A DNA stretch of 64,000 bases from Acidobacteriaceae bacterium KBS 146 (GCA_000688615.1 JHVA01000001.1:2418001-2482000); one strand, 5' to 3'. Positions 26,699-36,010 are shown, counted from the first letter of the stretch. A program made the numbers and translations. The notes: generated by a model not told the origin, from the letters alone.

Positions 26699-28639
26699 AT
26701 GCGGCAGATGCACCCATCCCAGAGTGTCCCCCCTTTGCAGCAGCAGGAGACCTCTCTCCATTCGGAGGAGACGGTTGAAGCCGACGCCCGGCCCTCCTGG
26801 AATGACGCCACCCATCGCGCCTCGCCGCGACGCCGCTCGCATCTCCGCCGCTTTCGGTTTCTTTATCTGGCGATCTTTGCCGTTCTGCTGCTGATCTTTC
26901 TTCCCCCACTCGTCAATCTGGGACGATATCAGCGGACGATCGCCACCAGCATCGGCAACAGCGTCGGTCGCCCGGTCCATCTCGACCGCGTTTCACTCAC
27001 CCTGCTTCCGCTGCCCGGCTTCACCATCGAAAATCTGGTCGTCGGCGAAGATCCCGCCTTCGGCTCAGAGCCCATCATCCGGGCCAATCAGGTTCACGTC
27101 ACCCTGCGCATCTCCTCGCTCTGGCGACGCCACGTGGAGTTCTCCACCATCAGCTTTACCGATCCCAGCGTCAATCTCGTCCATGCCGCGGACGGGCGTT
27201 GGAACATCGAAGGCATTCTTCTCCAGGCCTCCCGAATCGAAACCGCGCCTACCGCGCAGCGTCGTGCCGGCCCCGCACCCCGTTTCCCCTATATCGAGGC
27301 CACAGGAGCGCGCCTCAACTTCAAACAGGACCAGGAGAAGCTTCCCTTCTCACTCGTCGATGCCGACTTCGCCCTCTGGCTCCCGGATCCTCATCAATGG
27401 CATCTTCGGCTTCGTGCGCACCCCACCCGCACCGACTCCAACGTCTCCGATACAGGAACCATCGAGCTCGAATCCACATTAGGCGCAGCATCTTCGCTGA
27501 GTCAGGTGCCGCTCAATCTCCAGGGCCAGTGGCGGGACGCCCCCCTCGGAGAAGCGTCCCGCGTCCTGCTGGGTCGCGACGCCGGTTGGCGCGGCGAGAT
27601 GAACCTGACAGCCAACATCCGTGGGACCTTCGGGGAAAGCGCCATCACAACCCGGCTTAGCCTGGCCGATGCGCGCCCCGCCGACTTCGTTCCGGAGAAA
27701 CTCCTCAATACCCAGGCTGAATGCTTCGCCACCGCCACCGGAATCTTTCATGGTTTTCAGGATGTGCGCTGCAGTTGGCCACCTGCTGCTGCCCATACTC
27801 CTGCTCTCGTGCTCACCGGTTCCATCCCCAACATTCACCAGCTTGGGGCCTCCTCGCTTCAGCTCAAAAGCACGGGAATTCCCTCCTCCGTTCTCCTCTC
27901 AGGACTTCGGATCATCAGCCCGCAAGTCGGTGCAGGAATAACGTCGACGGGCGCCCTCACCGGTAGCCTGACCTATGGTTCTCCAACGGATGCCCAGCCA
28001 GAACCATCCCCAAGCCACTGGCAAGGTCAACTGACTCTGACAGGTGCCACGCTTAAAGCTCCCCTTCCGCAGAAGAAAGACAACTCCGCGCTAAGCCCTC
28101 TCACCGTCCTCGAAGAAGCAGCCTCCGCTCTGCCGGAAGTCGGAACAGACGGCTCTGTGGCTATCCTCCTCACTCAGGACGTCCACCTCAACGCAAACAG
28201 TCATCCCACTGTTTCGCACCGCCATGGCGCAGTTCAGTCCAGCGATACCTCTCATGGATTCGCTCTCGCCCCCACGTCGTTGATGCTGGGCGGACATGAT
28301 CCCGCCCTACTCGAAGGACACTTCGATCCCACCGGATACACGTTGCATCTGAGCGGAAACGTCACCGTTCCCCGTCTGCAGCTTCTCGCCTCTTCGCTTC
28401 CTCCATTAGGAGACGGACTCATGAAGGCATTACCTCCGGATCACCCGGCAACGGACCCCTTCCACGTCGACCTCACCTCCACCCGGAAGTGGAGAGGACC
28501 TCAGATATGGACCGAGACAGCTCCGGTCAGCCGGCAATCCTCGCCCGCGCCCCGTTCCCGTTCTCATCGAGAAAGAACAAACTCTCCCGGAAAGTCCTCA
28601 CAGGGCGAAGAAGTATCAAGTCCTTTGGGGGATAAATAG
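26699..28639 (+). CDS. AsmA-family inner-membrane/periplasmic protein
   Basis: A 646-residue protein. A 50-residue cytoplasmic, Arg-rich N-terminus and a TM (about 54-78, FLYLAIFAVLLLIFLPPLVNLG) are followed by the AsmA entry motif (YQRTIATSIGNSVGRPVHLDRVSLTLLPLPGFTIENLVVGEDPAFG) and a long beta-rich periplasmic region. AsmA-like proteins act in lipid transport or outer-membrane biogenesis. The last 40 residues are Ser, Arg and Lys rich and low complexity. It starts 29 bp after lepB and may be co-transcribed with it. Confidence 0.85.
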   Translation: MRQMHPSQSVPPLQQQETSLHSEETVEADARPSWNDATHRASPRRRSHLRRFRFLYLAIFAVLLLIFLPPLVNLGRYQRTIATSIGNSVGRPVHLDRVSLTLLPLPGFTIENLVVGEDPAFGSEPIIRANQVHVTLRISSLWRRHVEFSTISFTDPSVNLVHAADGRWNIEGILLQASRIETAPTAQRRAGPAPRFPYIEATGARLNFKQDQEKLPFSLVDADFALWLPDPHQWHLRLRAHPTRTDSNVSDTGTIELESTLGAASSLSQVPLNLQGQWRDAPLGEASRVLLGRDAGWRGEMNLTANIRGTFGESAITTRLSLADARPADFVPEKLLNTQAECFATATGIFHGFQDVRCSWPPAAAHTPALVLTGSIPNIHQLGASSLQLKSTGIPSSVLLSGLRIISPQVGAGITSTGALTGSLTYGSPTDAQPEPSPSHWQGQLTLTGATLKAPLPQKKDNSALSPLTVLEEAASALPEVGTDGSVAILLTQDVHLNANSHPTVSHRHGAVQSSDTSHGFALAPTSLMLGGHDPALLEGHFDPTGYTLHLSGNVTVPRLQLLASSLPPLGDGLMKALPPDHPATDPFHVDLTSTRKWRGPQIWTETAPVSRQSSPAPRSRSHRERTNSPGKSSQGEEVSSPLGDK

Positions 28640-28732
28640 CTCTACTACAAGCAGTTAGAGCTGCCGATTCTCAATAGGTCAGAACTTATAATTAAAGAGA
28701 GGTCACTCAAGTGGGTCGAAGTTTCAGCAGGC

Positions 28733-28752
28733 CTGGACTTCTCGAAGTCCAG
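28733..28752. terminator. Hairpin between convergent genes
   Basis: Perfect 8-bp stem CTGGACTT / AAGTCCAG with a CTCG tetraloop, between the AsmA-like gene (plus) and the anti-sigma gene (minus). T-rich runs on the plus-strand 3' side are weak, so it could end transcription in either direction or be an mRNA-stabilising stem. Confidence 0.45.
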
Positions 28753-28800
28753 ACTTAAGTCTTTATAATTGAAGACTTTGCACTAAATAGTCGGGGGGGG

Positions 28801-29484
28801 TTACCCCTGAACTGATATTCCCGAAAAGGTCATGACGACCTGGCCCCGAACCGGCGCTCCAAAGACACGGGCAGGCTCGAAGACGCTCAACAGCAGCTGA
28901 TCGATCACCTGGCTTCGAACCATGGCGTCCTCAGGACCGGAGACAATGTTGTAGTCGTAAACCTGACCGCGGTCGTTAACGAAGGCTTCCACGATGATCG
29001 GTGCGTCGTGATTCGCGAGAATCGGTCTTGGCATGGTCGCCGAGTAGAGATAATGCGGCGAAGTCATCGCTCCAAGAGGTTCATCGTTCGCCATCACGGG
29101 CTGCGGGGCAGCAAACAACCCGAGCAGAACCATGATCGTTCCAACCAAAGCGACCGAGCAGGCAGCCCCCGCAGAGACCTGAACCGCCCAGGGCCGAATT
29201 GAATTCTCCCACTTGACTGCAATTACATCGCGCCAGCTTCGTCTGCTGGAGGCAATCTCATGAGAGATCGCAACCCGAAGACGGGTTCCCATATCCGAAG
29301 GCGCCCTCGCCGGACCGAGCGCAGACAAAGAATTCTGCATCGCTCGCAAAGCTTCAAACTCATAGCGGCAGTCTGAGCACAGCTCCAGATGCTGCGCAAT
29401 GGACTGCATCTGCCGGCCATCCACCGCCCCATCCAAGTAGGGCGAAAACGAAGGCCGTATCTTCCCGCATTCTGAGGAGTTCAT
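28801..29484 (-). CDS. Zinc-finger anti-sigma factor with C-terminal TonB_C-like domain
   Basis: A 227-residue protein. The zinc-binding anti-sigma motif is IAQHLELCSDCRYEFEAL (His, Cys, Cys, about residues 28-45). One TM (about 105-130, GAACSVALVGTIMVLLGLFA) anchors it, and the periplasmic part (PIIVEAFVNDRGQVYDYNIVSG then LLLSVFEPARVFGAPVRGQVVMTF) resembles a TonB C-terminal fold. ATG 29484 overlaps the sigma stop by 4 bp, so the two are translated together and it should hold that sigma factor inactive. Confidence 0.87.
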   Translation of the reverse strand: MNSSECGKIRPSFSPYLDGAVDGRQMQSIAQHLELCSDCRYEFEALRAMQNSLSALGPARAPSDMGTRLRVAISHEIASSRRSWRDVIAVKWENSIRPWAVQVSAGAACSVALVGTIMVLLGLFAAPQPVMANDEPLGAMTSPHYLYSATMPRPILANHDAPIIVEAFVNDRGQVYDYNIVSGPEDAMVRSQVIDQLLLSVFEPARVFGAPVRGQVVMTFSGISVQG

Positions 29485-30197
29485 CTCGTCACCGTCTCCG
29501 GATGCGAAGCAGATCCGGTCTGAAGGTTGGATGGAAAGCAACCGGTGGAAGTAGCAGAATTCTTCAGATCTGGGCCTAGGAGAGCACGAAGCGCCGAACG
29601 GCCTCGAGTCAATCGCGACTTGACCGTCCCGATATTAACATTCAGGATCTCTGCAATCTCCTCATAAGCAAACCCCTCAATCTCGCGCAGGACTACAACC
29701 GTCCGAAAGGCCTCAGGAATCTGTCGAAGAGCCTCTTCCACCCGATGCCGCAACTCGGCCTGCGCTGCATGATCGTAAGGAGATCCGCCTCGGTCCGCGA
29801 GAGTCGCAGCAAGCGAAACACCTTCATCGCCCGACTCTGACGACTCCAGACTCGAGTCGATGGTCAACTCTTGCCGCTTGTGCCGCGACCACCAGCGTCT
29901 CTGATTGGAAGCCTCATGCAGCGCGATGCGATAGAGCCACGTCCGCAGGCTGGACTCTCCATGAAAGCTGCGAATATTACGAAAGACCTTGATGAAGACT
30001 TCCTGGGTGATATCAGCAGCGTCGATCGGGTCCATCAGGCTGCGGGCGATCAGCGAATAAAGAGGCTGATGATATTGGGCAATAAGAATCCCGAAGGCCT
30101 CTTCACTGCCGGCCTTGAGATCGGCGACGAGGACCGCCTCTTCTGTGGTTATGCCTATCGCGCTGGTCAGGTTTCCCAAGTACGTGCCCGCCTGCAT
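29481..30197 (-). CDS. ECF (RpoE-like) RNA polymerase sigma factor
   Basis: A 238-residue sigma factor. Region 2: FGILIAQYHQPLYSLIARSL then DITQEVFIKVFRNIRSFHGESSLRTWLYRIALHEASNQRRW. Region 4: LRQIPEAFRTVVVLREIEGFAYEEIAEILNVNIGTVKSRLTRGRSALRALL. It is followed by its zinc-finger anti-sigma gene with a 4-bp overlap. The divergent space to the tRNA gene is about 200 bp and must hold its promoter. Confidence 0.93.
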   Translation of the reverse strand: MQAGTYLGNLTSAIGITTEEAVLVADLKAGSEEAFGILIAQYHQPLYSLIARSLMDPIDAADITQEVFIKVFRNIRSFHGESSLRTWLYRIALHEASNQRRWWSRHKRQELTIDSSLESSESGDEGVSLAATLADRGGSPYDHAAQAELRHRVEEALRQIPEAFRTVVVLREIEGFAYEEIAEILNVNIGTVKSRLTRGRSALRALLGPDLKNSATSTGCFPSNLQTGSASHPETVTR

Positions 30198-30400
30198 ATC
30201 GGGTGACCTCTACACTAAAACGTTTGTGGAATGCATGGCAAATGCACTCCTTACGGTGCATACAGCGGTACCAACGCCGTCGACGGCCGAGTGCTCGCTC
30301 ACTCTATTAGACTTAGACACCGGTCCGCTTCGTGAAGTTCCCGTAAGTTTGACGAATCGCAACGGGTAGCAGAAAATAGACAAAGTCCTTCCCAAAGAGT

Positions 30401-30476
30401 GGGCCTGTGGCGCAGCTGGGAGCGCGCTTCCATGGCATGGAAGAGGTCATCGGTTCGATCCCGATCAGGTCCACCA
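30401..30476 (+). tRNA. tRNA-Ala (anticodon GGC)
   Basis: A full cloverleaf folds: acceptor GGGCCTG / CAGGTCC (one G-T pair), D arm GCGCAGCTGGGAGCGC, anticodon stem CTTCC / GGAAG around loop ATGGCAT with anticodon GGC, T arm ATCGG-TTCGATC-CCGAT, and an encoded CCA at the end. It reads GCC codons. The 3' half is duplicated at 42705-42742, and a tyrosine integrase fragment starts 23 bp downstream, so this gene is the integration site of an island. Confidence 0.96.
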
Positions 30477-30477
30477 A
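30440..30477 (+). repeat. Attachment site copy 1 (inside tRNA-Ala 3' half)
   Basis: A 38-bp segment from the anticodon stem to one base past CCA, identical to 42705-42742; over about 55 bp the two copies differ at two positions. This is the usual size and place of a tRNA attachment site for tyrosine integrases. The copy here keeps the tRNA functional. Confidence 0.88.
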
Positions 30478-30499
30478 TAAACCCCTCAAAATAATCGTT

Positions 30500-31145
30500 T
30501 TAGAGTGGTATACCCCTACCGGGTATCCCAGCTTTTGGTAGCAAATTCCAAAACCTTGCTACAAAGCACCTGCAAAGCGTCCTGTATCGCGACTGTCTTC
30601 GGAGTGCTCGTCGAACTTTTTTCGCCGCCATTCGCTCCCTGGATTTCAGCGACGCTTGCGACCGCCGATCTGCTCTCCACGCCTTCGCTATCCGAAGGGA
30701 CGGCTTTCCCCTTAGTTCACTATGGATGGAGTTGACCGTTGCCTGCACGCTTTCGGGAATCTCCTGCATATAGACATCGGTGGTGGTTGCCGTTCGAGAG
30801 TGCCGAAGCACACCCTGCACATCCTTTACTGTGCCCTTCTTCTGTGCGAGCGTAGCAATCGTTCGCCGGATGACCCGGAATGTCAGCTTTGGCAGTCCCA
30901 GGTCTTTCGCCAGTTTGTGACGAACCCGCTTCCGGTAGTTGCCCAATTGCTGGCAGTACTGGAGCGGTTGCAATCGATGTTCGGGGTTGGGCGCCGGGAC
31001 GCACATATATCTCGTACGGGGGGCGACTGATAGCGGTAGGTCTGATGGCGTGGATGGAGATCTCTGCGATGATTGTGTTTCTCGGCGTGACCTGGAACGT
31101 AGAAAACACCCTGAGCGTTGGTCCCCGATATCGATCCACAAGCAA
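30500..31145 (-). pseudogene. Tyrosine integrase, C-terminal remnant
   Basis: The C-terminal catalytic half of a tyrosine recombinase: GNYRKRVRHKLAKDLGLPKLTF, then IRRTIATLAQKKGTVKDVQGVLRHS and the Tyr in TDVYMQEIPES. Arg, RHS and Tyr catalytic positions are present; the usual His of HxxR is not. Upstream of about 31000 the frame loses integrase character, and the DUF4197 gene ends at 31170, so no room remains for the DNA-binding N-terminal half. The stop codon is 23 bp from the tRNA end, the expected place for an island integrase. It is probably inactive. Confidence 0.78.
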
Positions 31146-31169
31146 CTTAACATGCGCTCACTGCATGTG

Positions 31170-31907
31170 TTATTTCTTGCCAAAAACCTCTTTGAGCAGT
31201 GAAGTAGTCTGCGCCGCCGGATCGGTGCGAATCTGCTTTTCCTCCTGACCCAGCATGTAGAAGAGACCATCCAAAGTCTTACCCACAACATAACTATCGA
31301 GATTAAAATTTTGGTTGGCTAACAGCGGACCTGCCATGGAGTTCTGTGCCAATTGATTGAACTGTGTGATGGCACCAACGTTCTCCATCGATTTGTGAAC
31401 GATGGGCGTAAACGCCTGGGTCAATTCCGTTGAACTCGTCTTCTTGAAGTAGTCGGTGGCAGCAGTGTTTCCGCCGGACAGAATTTTCCGCGCATCGTCA
31501 AAGCTCATCTTGGTGATAGCGTTTATGAAGATCTGCTTGGCTGCCGGGGCGGCCTGTTCCGCGGCACGGTTCATGGACAATTCGAGTTCGTCCAGTTGCG
31601 CGCCCATACCCATCATCCGCATTCCTTTGCCGACGGTTTGCAGTGAGTTGGGCAGAAGGATCTTGATGGCCTGGTTCTTAAAGAAGCCGTCGGGCTTTCC
31701 GGTGGACGCTACCGCCGTTCCCGTGCTCTTGGCCAGCGCTTCTTTCAGGCCACCGGAGATCTTGTCGTTGCTGAGTCCCATATTTACGGAATTTCCAAAC
31801 TGCCCCATTGTGCTTGCCTTGCGCCCGATCTCATCAACCTGCGCCGGGGCTGAGCAGCAAGCGGCCAGTATGCCTGTGGCTAATGTGACTTTCCAAATCC
31901 ATCGCAT
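31170..31907 (-). CDS. DUF4197 family protein, exported
   Basis: A 245-residue protein matching DUF4197 in layout: signal peptide (LATGILAACCSAPAQ), then ISGGLKEALAKSTGTAV, IKILLPNSLQTVGKGMR, AAPAAKQIFINAITKMSFDDARKILSGGNTAATDYFKKTSS and the C-terminal LDGLFYMLGQEEKQIRTDP. Members are about 230-250 residues, mostly secreted, function unknown. GAGGAG lies 6 bp before ATG 31907. It is the first cargo gene after the integrase remnant. Confidence 0.9.
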   Translation of the reverse strand: MRWIWKVTLATGILAACCSAPAQVDEIGRKASTMGQFGNSVNMGLSNDKISGGLKEALAKSTGTAVASTGKPDGFFKNQAIKILLPNSLQTVGKGMRMMGMGAQLDELELSMNRAAEQAAPAAKQIFINAITKMSFDDARKILSGGNTAATDYFKKTSSTELTQAFTPIVHKSMENVGAITQFNQLAQNSMAGPLLANQNFNLDSYVVGKTLDGLFYMLGQEEKQIRTDPAAQTTSLLKEVFGKK

Positions 31908-32009
31908 GCGATTCTCCTCAACACTTAAATGTTGTAGACCGAAGGAGCTTTGTGAACCAACAGAGCGCCTTCGGTCCGGTGTATGGTGCTCAAGTAAAAG
32001 CGCTGCTAC

Positions 32010-33230
32010 CTAGGCCACGCCCCGCTTTGTAGGATCAAGCGGAATCACGGCTGCCGGAGATCGAGCAGTCGAATACAACTCCGCAACCATACGGCCCGCA
32101 GTGTCTCGGCCGCCTAATCCGAAGGCCAGAGCCGCGGCAACCGCAAAGGCGCCCAGGAGCAATCCGAAGGACAGATTTACTATGTCTTTTGCCAAGCCCA
32201 TCTGCCCTAGGGCCATCGCCGCAACGATAAAGAGAATTGAGAATCGGGCAATGGTGGCAAACAGCCTGGGATTCTCAGTACCGCTCGCCAGTATGGACGA
32301 AGCAGCCAGGTTTGCCAGAAATAGTCCGACACAGAAAATCACCAGTCCCAGTAACAGCTTGCTGCCGAATACCGTCAGTTCGGTAATGAGCGCAGACAGC
32401 GCTACGAACCCGAGGATATGCGATGCTTCAATCGAACCGAGCAACAAGATAGCGACAAAAGCCAGCGTACCGAGAGCTTTCGAAGCAGACCTGCCGGCGG
32501 CGGTTGGCCTTTCCTTAAACCCGAGCCTTGAGGGAATTCTGTCGAATCCAAGTCCGGCAAGTACATTGGTGACTAAGCCGGCGATCAAGCGGCCGAGCAC
32601 AATAGAAAAGCCAACGATCAGTGCTGCCGCGAATATATTCGGAATGGATGCCACGAATTTATCCATCATGCCGCTCATCGGGCCGCTTACAGCATCCAGC
32701 GAGAGGGCGTTCAAAGCGCCGACTATAAACGGAATGAGGAGCAGAACGTAGACGACCGAGCCGACCACCCTCGATAGAGGGTAATGATCGCCGAGACCTA
32801 GCCCCATCTTCACCGCGAATGCATCGAGCCCTACAGCCTGGAGGAGACCGGTAACGATCTTTCGGACTAGGCCAGCGACGAACCAGCCGATTACAAAAAC
32901 AAGTATCGCGCCGAAGAGATTTGGAAGGAAGGCGAAAAGACGGCCCAACATAGCCTGGATCGGTTCAAGTACGTTTTGCAGTCGAAGAGAAGCCAGAATT
33001 CCGGGAAGCGAGACAAGTAGCACCAGCCAAAATGCTCCTTGCCCCAAAGCATCGCCGATTCCGCTTCCCTTCAAACGTTGGTCGATATGCGAGGCACGCG
33101 CCACTCGCCGCACCACAATCCGAGCAAGGCTCGCGATGAGCCAAGCGACAACCAAAAGTACAAAGGCGCCAACGATCCCCGGAAAATAAGCGCTCACCGA
33201 ATTGTTTAAGTTATTCAGGATATTATGCAC
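32010..33230 (-). CDS. MscS-type/CmpX-like membrane protein with conserved TM-helix repeats
   Basis: A 406-residue integral membrane protein with repeated units of a TM helix followed by VxxLLxxxGLDxxxxRLG-like amphipathic segments (VRKIVTGLLQAVGLDAFAVKMGLG, then VTNVLAGLGFDRIPSRLGF), the conserved TM-helix repeat of CmpX-like proteins linked to mechanosensitive channels. The canonical MscS beta domain is missing, so it may modulate osmotic or redox stress response and not form a full MscS pore. GTG start; AGGAGA lies 8 bp upstream. Confidence 0.8.
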   Translation of the reverse strand: MHNILNNLNNSVSAYFPGIVGAFVLLVVAWLIASLARIVVRRVARASHIDQRLKGSGIGDALGQGAFWLVLLVSLPGILASLRLQNVLEPIQAMLGRLFAFLPNLFGAILVFVIGWFVAGLVRKIVTGLLQAVGLDAFAVKMGLGLGDHYPLSRVVGSVVYVLLLIPFIVGALNALSLDAVSGPMSGMMDKFVASIPNIFAAALIVGFSIVLGRLIAGLVTNVLAGLGFDRIPSRLGFKERPTAAGRSASKALGTLAFVAILLLGSIEASHILGFVALSALITELTVFGSKLLLGLVIFCVGLFLANLAASSILASGTENPRLFATIARFSILFIVAAMALGQMGLAKDIVNLSFGLLLGAFAVAAALAFGLGGRDTAGRMVAELYSTARSPAAVIPLDPTKRGVA

Positions 33231-33350
33231 ACTCTCATCTCCTTTTTTGAAGTGATGGTTGATAAATCTCCCATATCCGCTGCTTTATTCTCCGCATCCA
33301 CCAATTTTGTCGCATCGAGGACGAACGTCTTGGAGTTGGAGCTAGGTCGC

Positions 33351-33539
33351 TCAGAATGTTGATACAAGATATGGCGCCTCTAATGCAGGCAAATGAGAAA
33401 GGGCTACGGCAGAGTCGTGTACTCCGTCTTCAAGAGCCTCTTCAGCGCAGGCACTGCAATACACGATCACATCGATATGAAATCGAGTTCTGTCACCACA
33501 GTTCCTGCATGCGATCGTAGATGGACTACATCGCTTCAT
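33351..33539 (-). CDS. Possible small zinc-ribbon protein
   Basis: A 62-residue frame with CRNCGDRTRFHIDVIVYCSACAEEALEDG: two CxxC pairs about 16 residues apart, arranged like a small zinc ribbon. GAGAAG stands just upstream of the ATG. It sits alone in a 520-bp gap between the CmpX-like gene and the SufR-like gene. I do not recognise a family; it could be a chance frame. Confidence 0.35.
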   Translation of the reverse strand: MKRCSPSTIACRNCGDRTRFHIDVIVYCSACAEEALEDGVHDSAVALSHLPALEAPYLVSTF

Positions 33540-33753
33540 AACTTCTCGAGACTAGATGATTTCGAGAAATTCCGATGTGATGTAACGCACACTTCCGATG
33601 ATCAATAGCCAATCCTTCCCGCCATCTTGTACCGTTGGTATTCGTTCACCTTACCTGTTCAGTGGCTACGCTTAACCAGCCCGACCGGGTAAGATATAGG
33701 CCAACGCGCATCTCGTCACTGGGGAAGTGCAGGCAGAGATGAACATCGCCGAC

Positions 33754-34449
33754 CTATTGCGGTGCTTCTTCAGGCGTTATGTGGGTAGGCCATATTTTGT
33801 AGCAGCATCGTCTTGAACCATCGAGAATGTGCTCAGTTCTTTCTATCCGAACGTCGTCTCCGCCCAAACATCTTTGAAAGAGCGAGAGTTCTGATCGGCA
33901 AAATCCCTGACAAGTTGTGGCTGCCGTATAAATGGGGCAGTGATTTTCGATCAACAGGAATGTGCCATCCTCTTCTTCGTGCCACTCCGCCATATAGCCT
34001 TCGCGGCTTCGGATCTCTGCGAGCCGCTGTATGCGTGCCGAGAGGGTCTCGGCATCTTTAAGGGCAGCCCGGTACACCACCTCCATCTCCTCTTCTCTAA
34101 AACGAAGGATGGTGTTGAGAGCTCCTTCACCAAGGCTTCCCCGAATTCCCTGGATGAGTTGTACGGTCGTCAGGCTATGAGCATCGGAGAATCTTCCCTC
34201 GCCTAACTTTGTTAGCTTCCACCTCTGGCAGGGGCGTCCCACTCCCTTTTTCTCGGATTGAAATTTAATCAGGCCGTCCGCTGCCAGTTTTTGAAGCTGC
34301 TGACGAACAGCTTCGCCCGTGATCTTGAGCGAAAGAGCCAGGTCAGACGCGGTCTGCGGACCATTGACTTTCAGTTGCAGGAGTAATCGATCCGCTTGTG
34401 TTCGACAAGCATGCTCGTTTTCCAAGTCAATACTTGATATACCTGCCAT
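33754..34449 (-). CDS. SufR-like helix-turn-helix regulator with C-terminal cysteines
   Basis: Winged-helix repressor of the ArsR/DeoR-like SufR type. The DNA-binding domain (QADRLLLQLKVNGPQTASDLALSLKITGEAVRQQLQKLAADGLI then KKGVGRPCQRWKLT) is followed by an alpha/beta domain ending in a cysteine cluster: NHCPIYTAATTCQGFC, LFQRCLGG and GSRRCCYKIW, the region where SufR binds an Fe-S cluster. The open frame runs to ATG 34650, but 34450-34650 is AT-rich and unlike any family member, so ATG 34449 is preferred; TATAAT lies 13 bp upstream. It is divergent from the RND efflux operon and probably controls it. Confidence 0.75.
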   Translation of the reverse strand: MAGISSIDLENEHACRTQADRLLLQLKVNGPQTASDLALSLKITGEAVRQQLQKLAADGLIKFQSEKKGVGRPCQRWKLTKLGEGRFSDAHSLTTVQLIQGIRGSLGEGALNTILRFREEEMEVVYRAALKDAETLSARIQRLAEIRSREGYMAEWHEEEDGTFLLIENHCPIYTAATTCQGFCRSELSLFQRCLGGDDVRIERTEHILDGSRRCCYKIWPTHITPEEAPQ

Positions 34450-34678
34450 CGCACTATTATACGAAAATTCAACCGAAGCAAGATTTATTGAATCCCTGCG
34501 CAAAACGATCCCATCTTTACTAGACCGCAACTCGCCGCCGAAGTCTCTAATTTCTAATGATATTTCGGCTTCTTTGTAACTAAAAAAAGAATCATCTGCC
34601 TCTACCTTTAGCATCGAACGCAAAGACCTCTGCAGAGAGGATTTCGCCATGAACCTAAATAATTTTCCAAGCTTGCTT

Positions 34679-34707
34679 TTGACATATTGTAGATCGCGAC
34701 TTATACA
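34679..34707 (+). promoter_or_regulatory. Sigma-70-type promoter of the RND operon
   Basis: TTGACA (34679-34684), a 17-bp spacer, and TATACA (34702-34707), about 90 bp before the MFP start codon. An inverted repeat TTGTA (34687-34691) / TACAA (34704-34708) covers the spacer and -10 box, the right place for a repressor site, possibly of the divergent SufR-like regulator. The rest of the 34450-34800 gap is AT-rich and holds nothing else I can support. Confidence 0.6.
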
Positions 34708-34800
34708 AGAAATATCTTTGAAATTAGGTTATTGAGTCGATGAACAATCGCCTCAATTCGTGCCTGGAATGCTTTCGCCGACCTATATGGAGACACCGCT

Positions 34801-35997
34801 TTGCGTAACTTTGAAAGACAAATTGCTCTTATACGTCCTTTGTTGAAAGGTGTATGGGCCCTTGGGCTAACGCTCCTTGTGATCGGTTGTAAGCCGGCAG
34901 TGATCGCCGCTTCCAATAATCTGCCGCCAGAGGTTGGTGTTGCCTCCGTTGTATCGCGCGAGGTACGGCTCTCGAATGAATTTAATGGCCGTGTTGCGGC
35001 TGTTGAATACGTCGATGTCCGTCCGCGGGTCACCGGTTATGTAGATCGTTTTGTCTTCCACGAAGGCGATGCGGTGAAGCGCGGCCAGTTGTTGTTCGCT
35101 ATCGATCCGCGTCCGTATCGCGATGCTCTTGAAAGCGCCAAGGCGGGGCTCGATCACGCGCGCGCGGTGGCGGACTTTGCCAAGATCCAGGAGCAGCGGG
35201 CGCAGACACTGGACTCCGCCAAGGCAATCTCACGCGAGGAGTACCAGAACCGCAGTTCGGATCTGAGCCAGAGCATTGCAAACGTCCACGCGGCAGAGGC
35301 CGCAGTGGCGACGGCGGAGTTGAATCTCGGGTTCACCGAGGTGCGCTCTCCGATTAATGGCCGGGTTGGCCGCGCCCAACTTACCGCTGGCAATCTCGCC
35401 CAGGCAGACCAGACCGTGTTGACTAAAGTGGTTTCGCAGGACCCTGTCTATGTCTACTTCGATTGCGATGAGCAGAGCTATCTGCACTACAAAAATCGTG
35501 CAGGCAAAGGCGAGCGCGTAAATGCGGAAAATCCTGTACGGGTCGCTCTGGCGAATGAAACGGGCTTCCCACATGCCGGCCGGATAGACTTTCTGGACAA
35601 TACGGTCGATCCATCGACGGGTACTATCCGCGCGCGTGTTGTGATAGCCAATCCAGCTCAGACCTTCACGCCTGGTCTGTATGCGCGTGTGCAGCTTCAA
35701 AATCAGTCCGAGCAGCAAGCGATGCTGATCGACGATAAGGCTGTGATGACCGATCAGGACCGCAAGTATGTCTATGTGCTTGGCCCGGGCAATAAGGCGC
35801 TGCGCAAAGATGTCACGCTTGGCCCCCTCGTCGATGGACTTCGCCTCGTGCAGTCAGGCCTGGCTTCGAACGACAAGGTGATTGTGACCAATTTGCAGAA
35901 GATCTTCTACTCCGGCGTGCCCGTTACGCCTAGGGATACCGCGATGGATACCTCCTCGTCTGCATCGCCTGCTGTGTCTCAGATCGCAGCAAACTAA
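34801..35997 (+). CDS. RND efflux periplasmic adaptor (MFP), lipoprotein
   Basis: Membrane-fusion protein of a tripartite efflux pump, MexE/AcrA type. TTG 34801 follows GGAG by 8 bp; the signal ends in lipobox LVIGC with Cys30 acylated. The first lipoyl half (VRPRVTGYVDRFVFHEGDAVKRGQLLFAID), a helical hairpin (about 110-185), the second lipoyl half (FTEVRSPINGRVGRAQLTAGNLAQ), beta-barrel and membrane-proximal domains follow in order. It is first of three genes in an RND operon; the permease starts 13 bp after its stop. Confidence 0.93.
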   Translation: MRNFERQIALIRPLLKGVWALGLTLLVIGCKPAVIAASNNLPPEVGVASVVSREVRLSNEFNGRVAAVEYVDVRPRVTGYVDRFVFHEGDAVKRGQLLFAIDPRPYRDALESAKAGLDHARAVADFAKIQEQRAQTLDSAKAISREEYQNRSSDLSQSIANVHAAEAAVATAELNLGFTEVRSPINGRVGRAQLTAGNLAQADQTVLTKVVSQDPVYVYFDCDEQSYLHYKNRAGKGERVNAENPVRVALANETGFPHAGRIDFLDNTVDPSTGTIRARVVIANPAQTFTPGLYARVQLQNQSEQQAMLIDDKAVMTDQDRKYVYVLGPGNKALRKDVTLGPLVDGLRLVQSGLASNDKVIVTNLQKIFYSGVPVTPRDTAMDTSSSASPAVSQIAAN

Positions 35998-36010
35998 GGA
36001 ATTTACGAAC

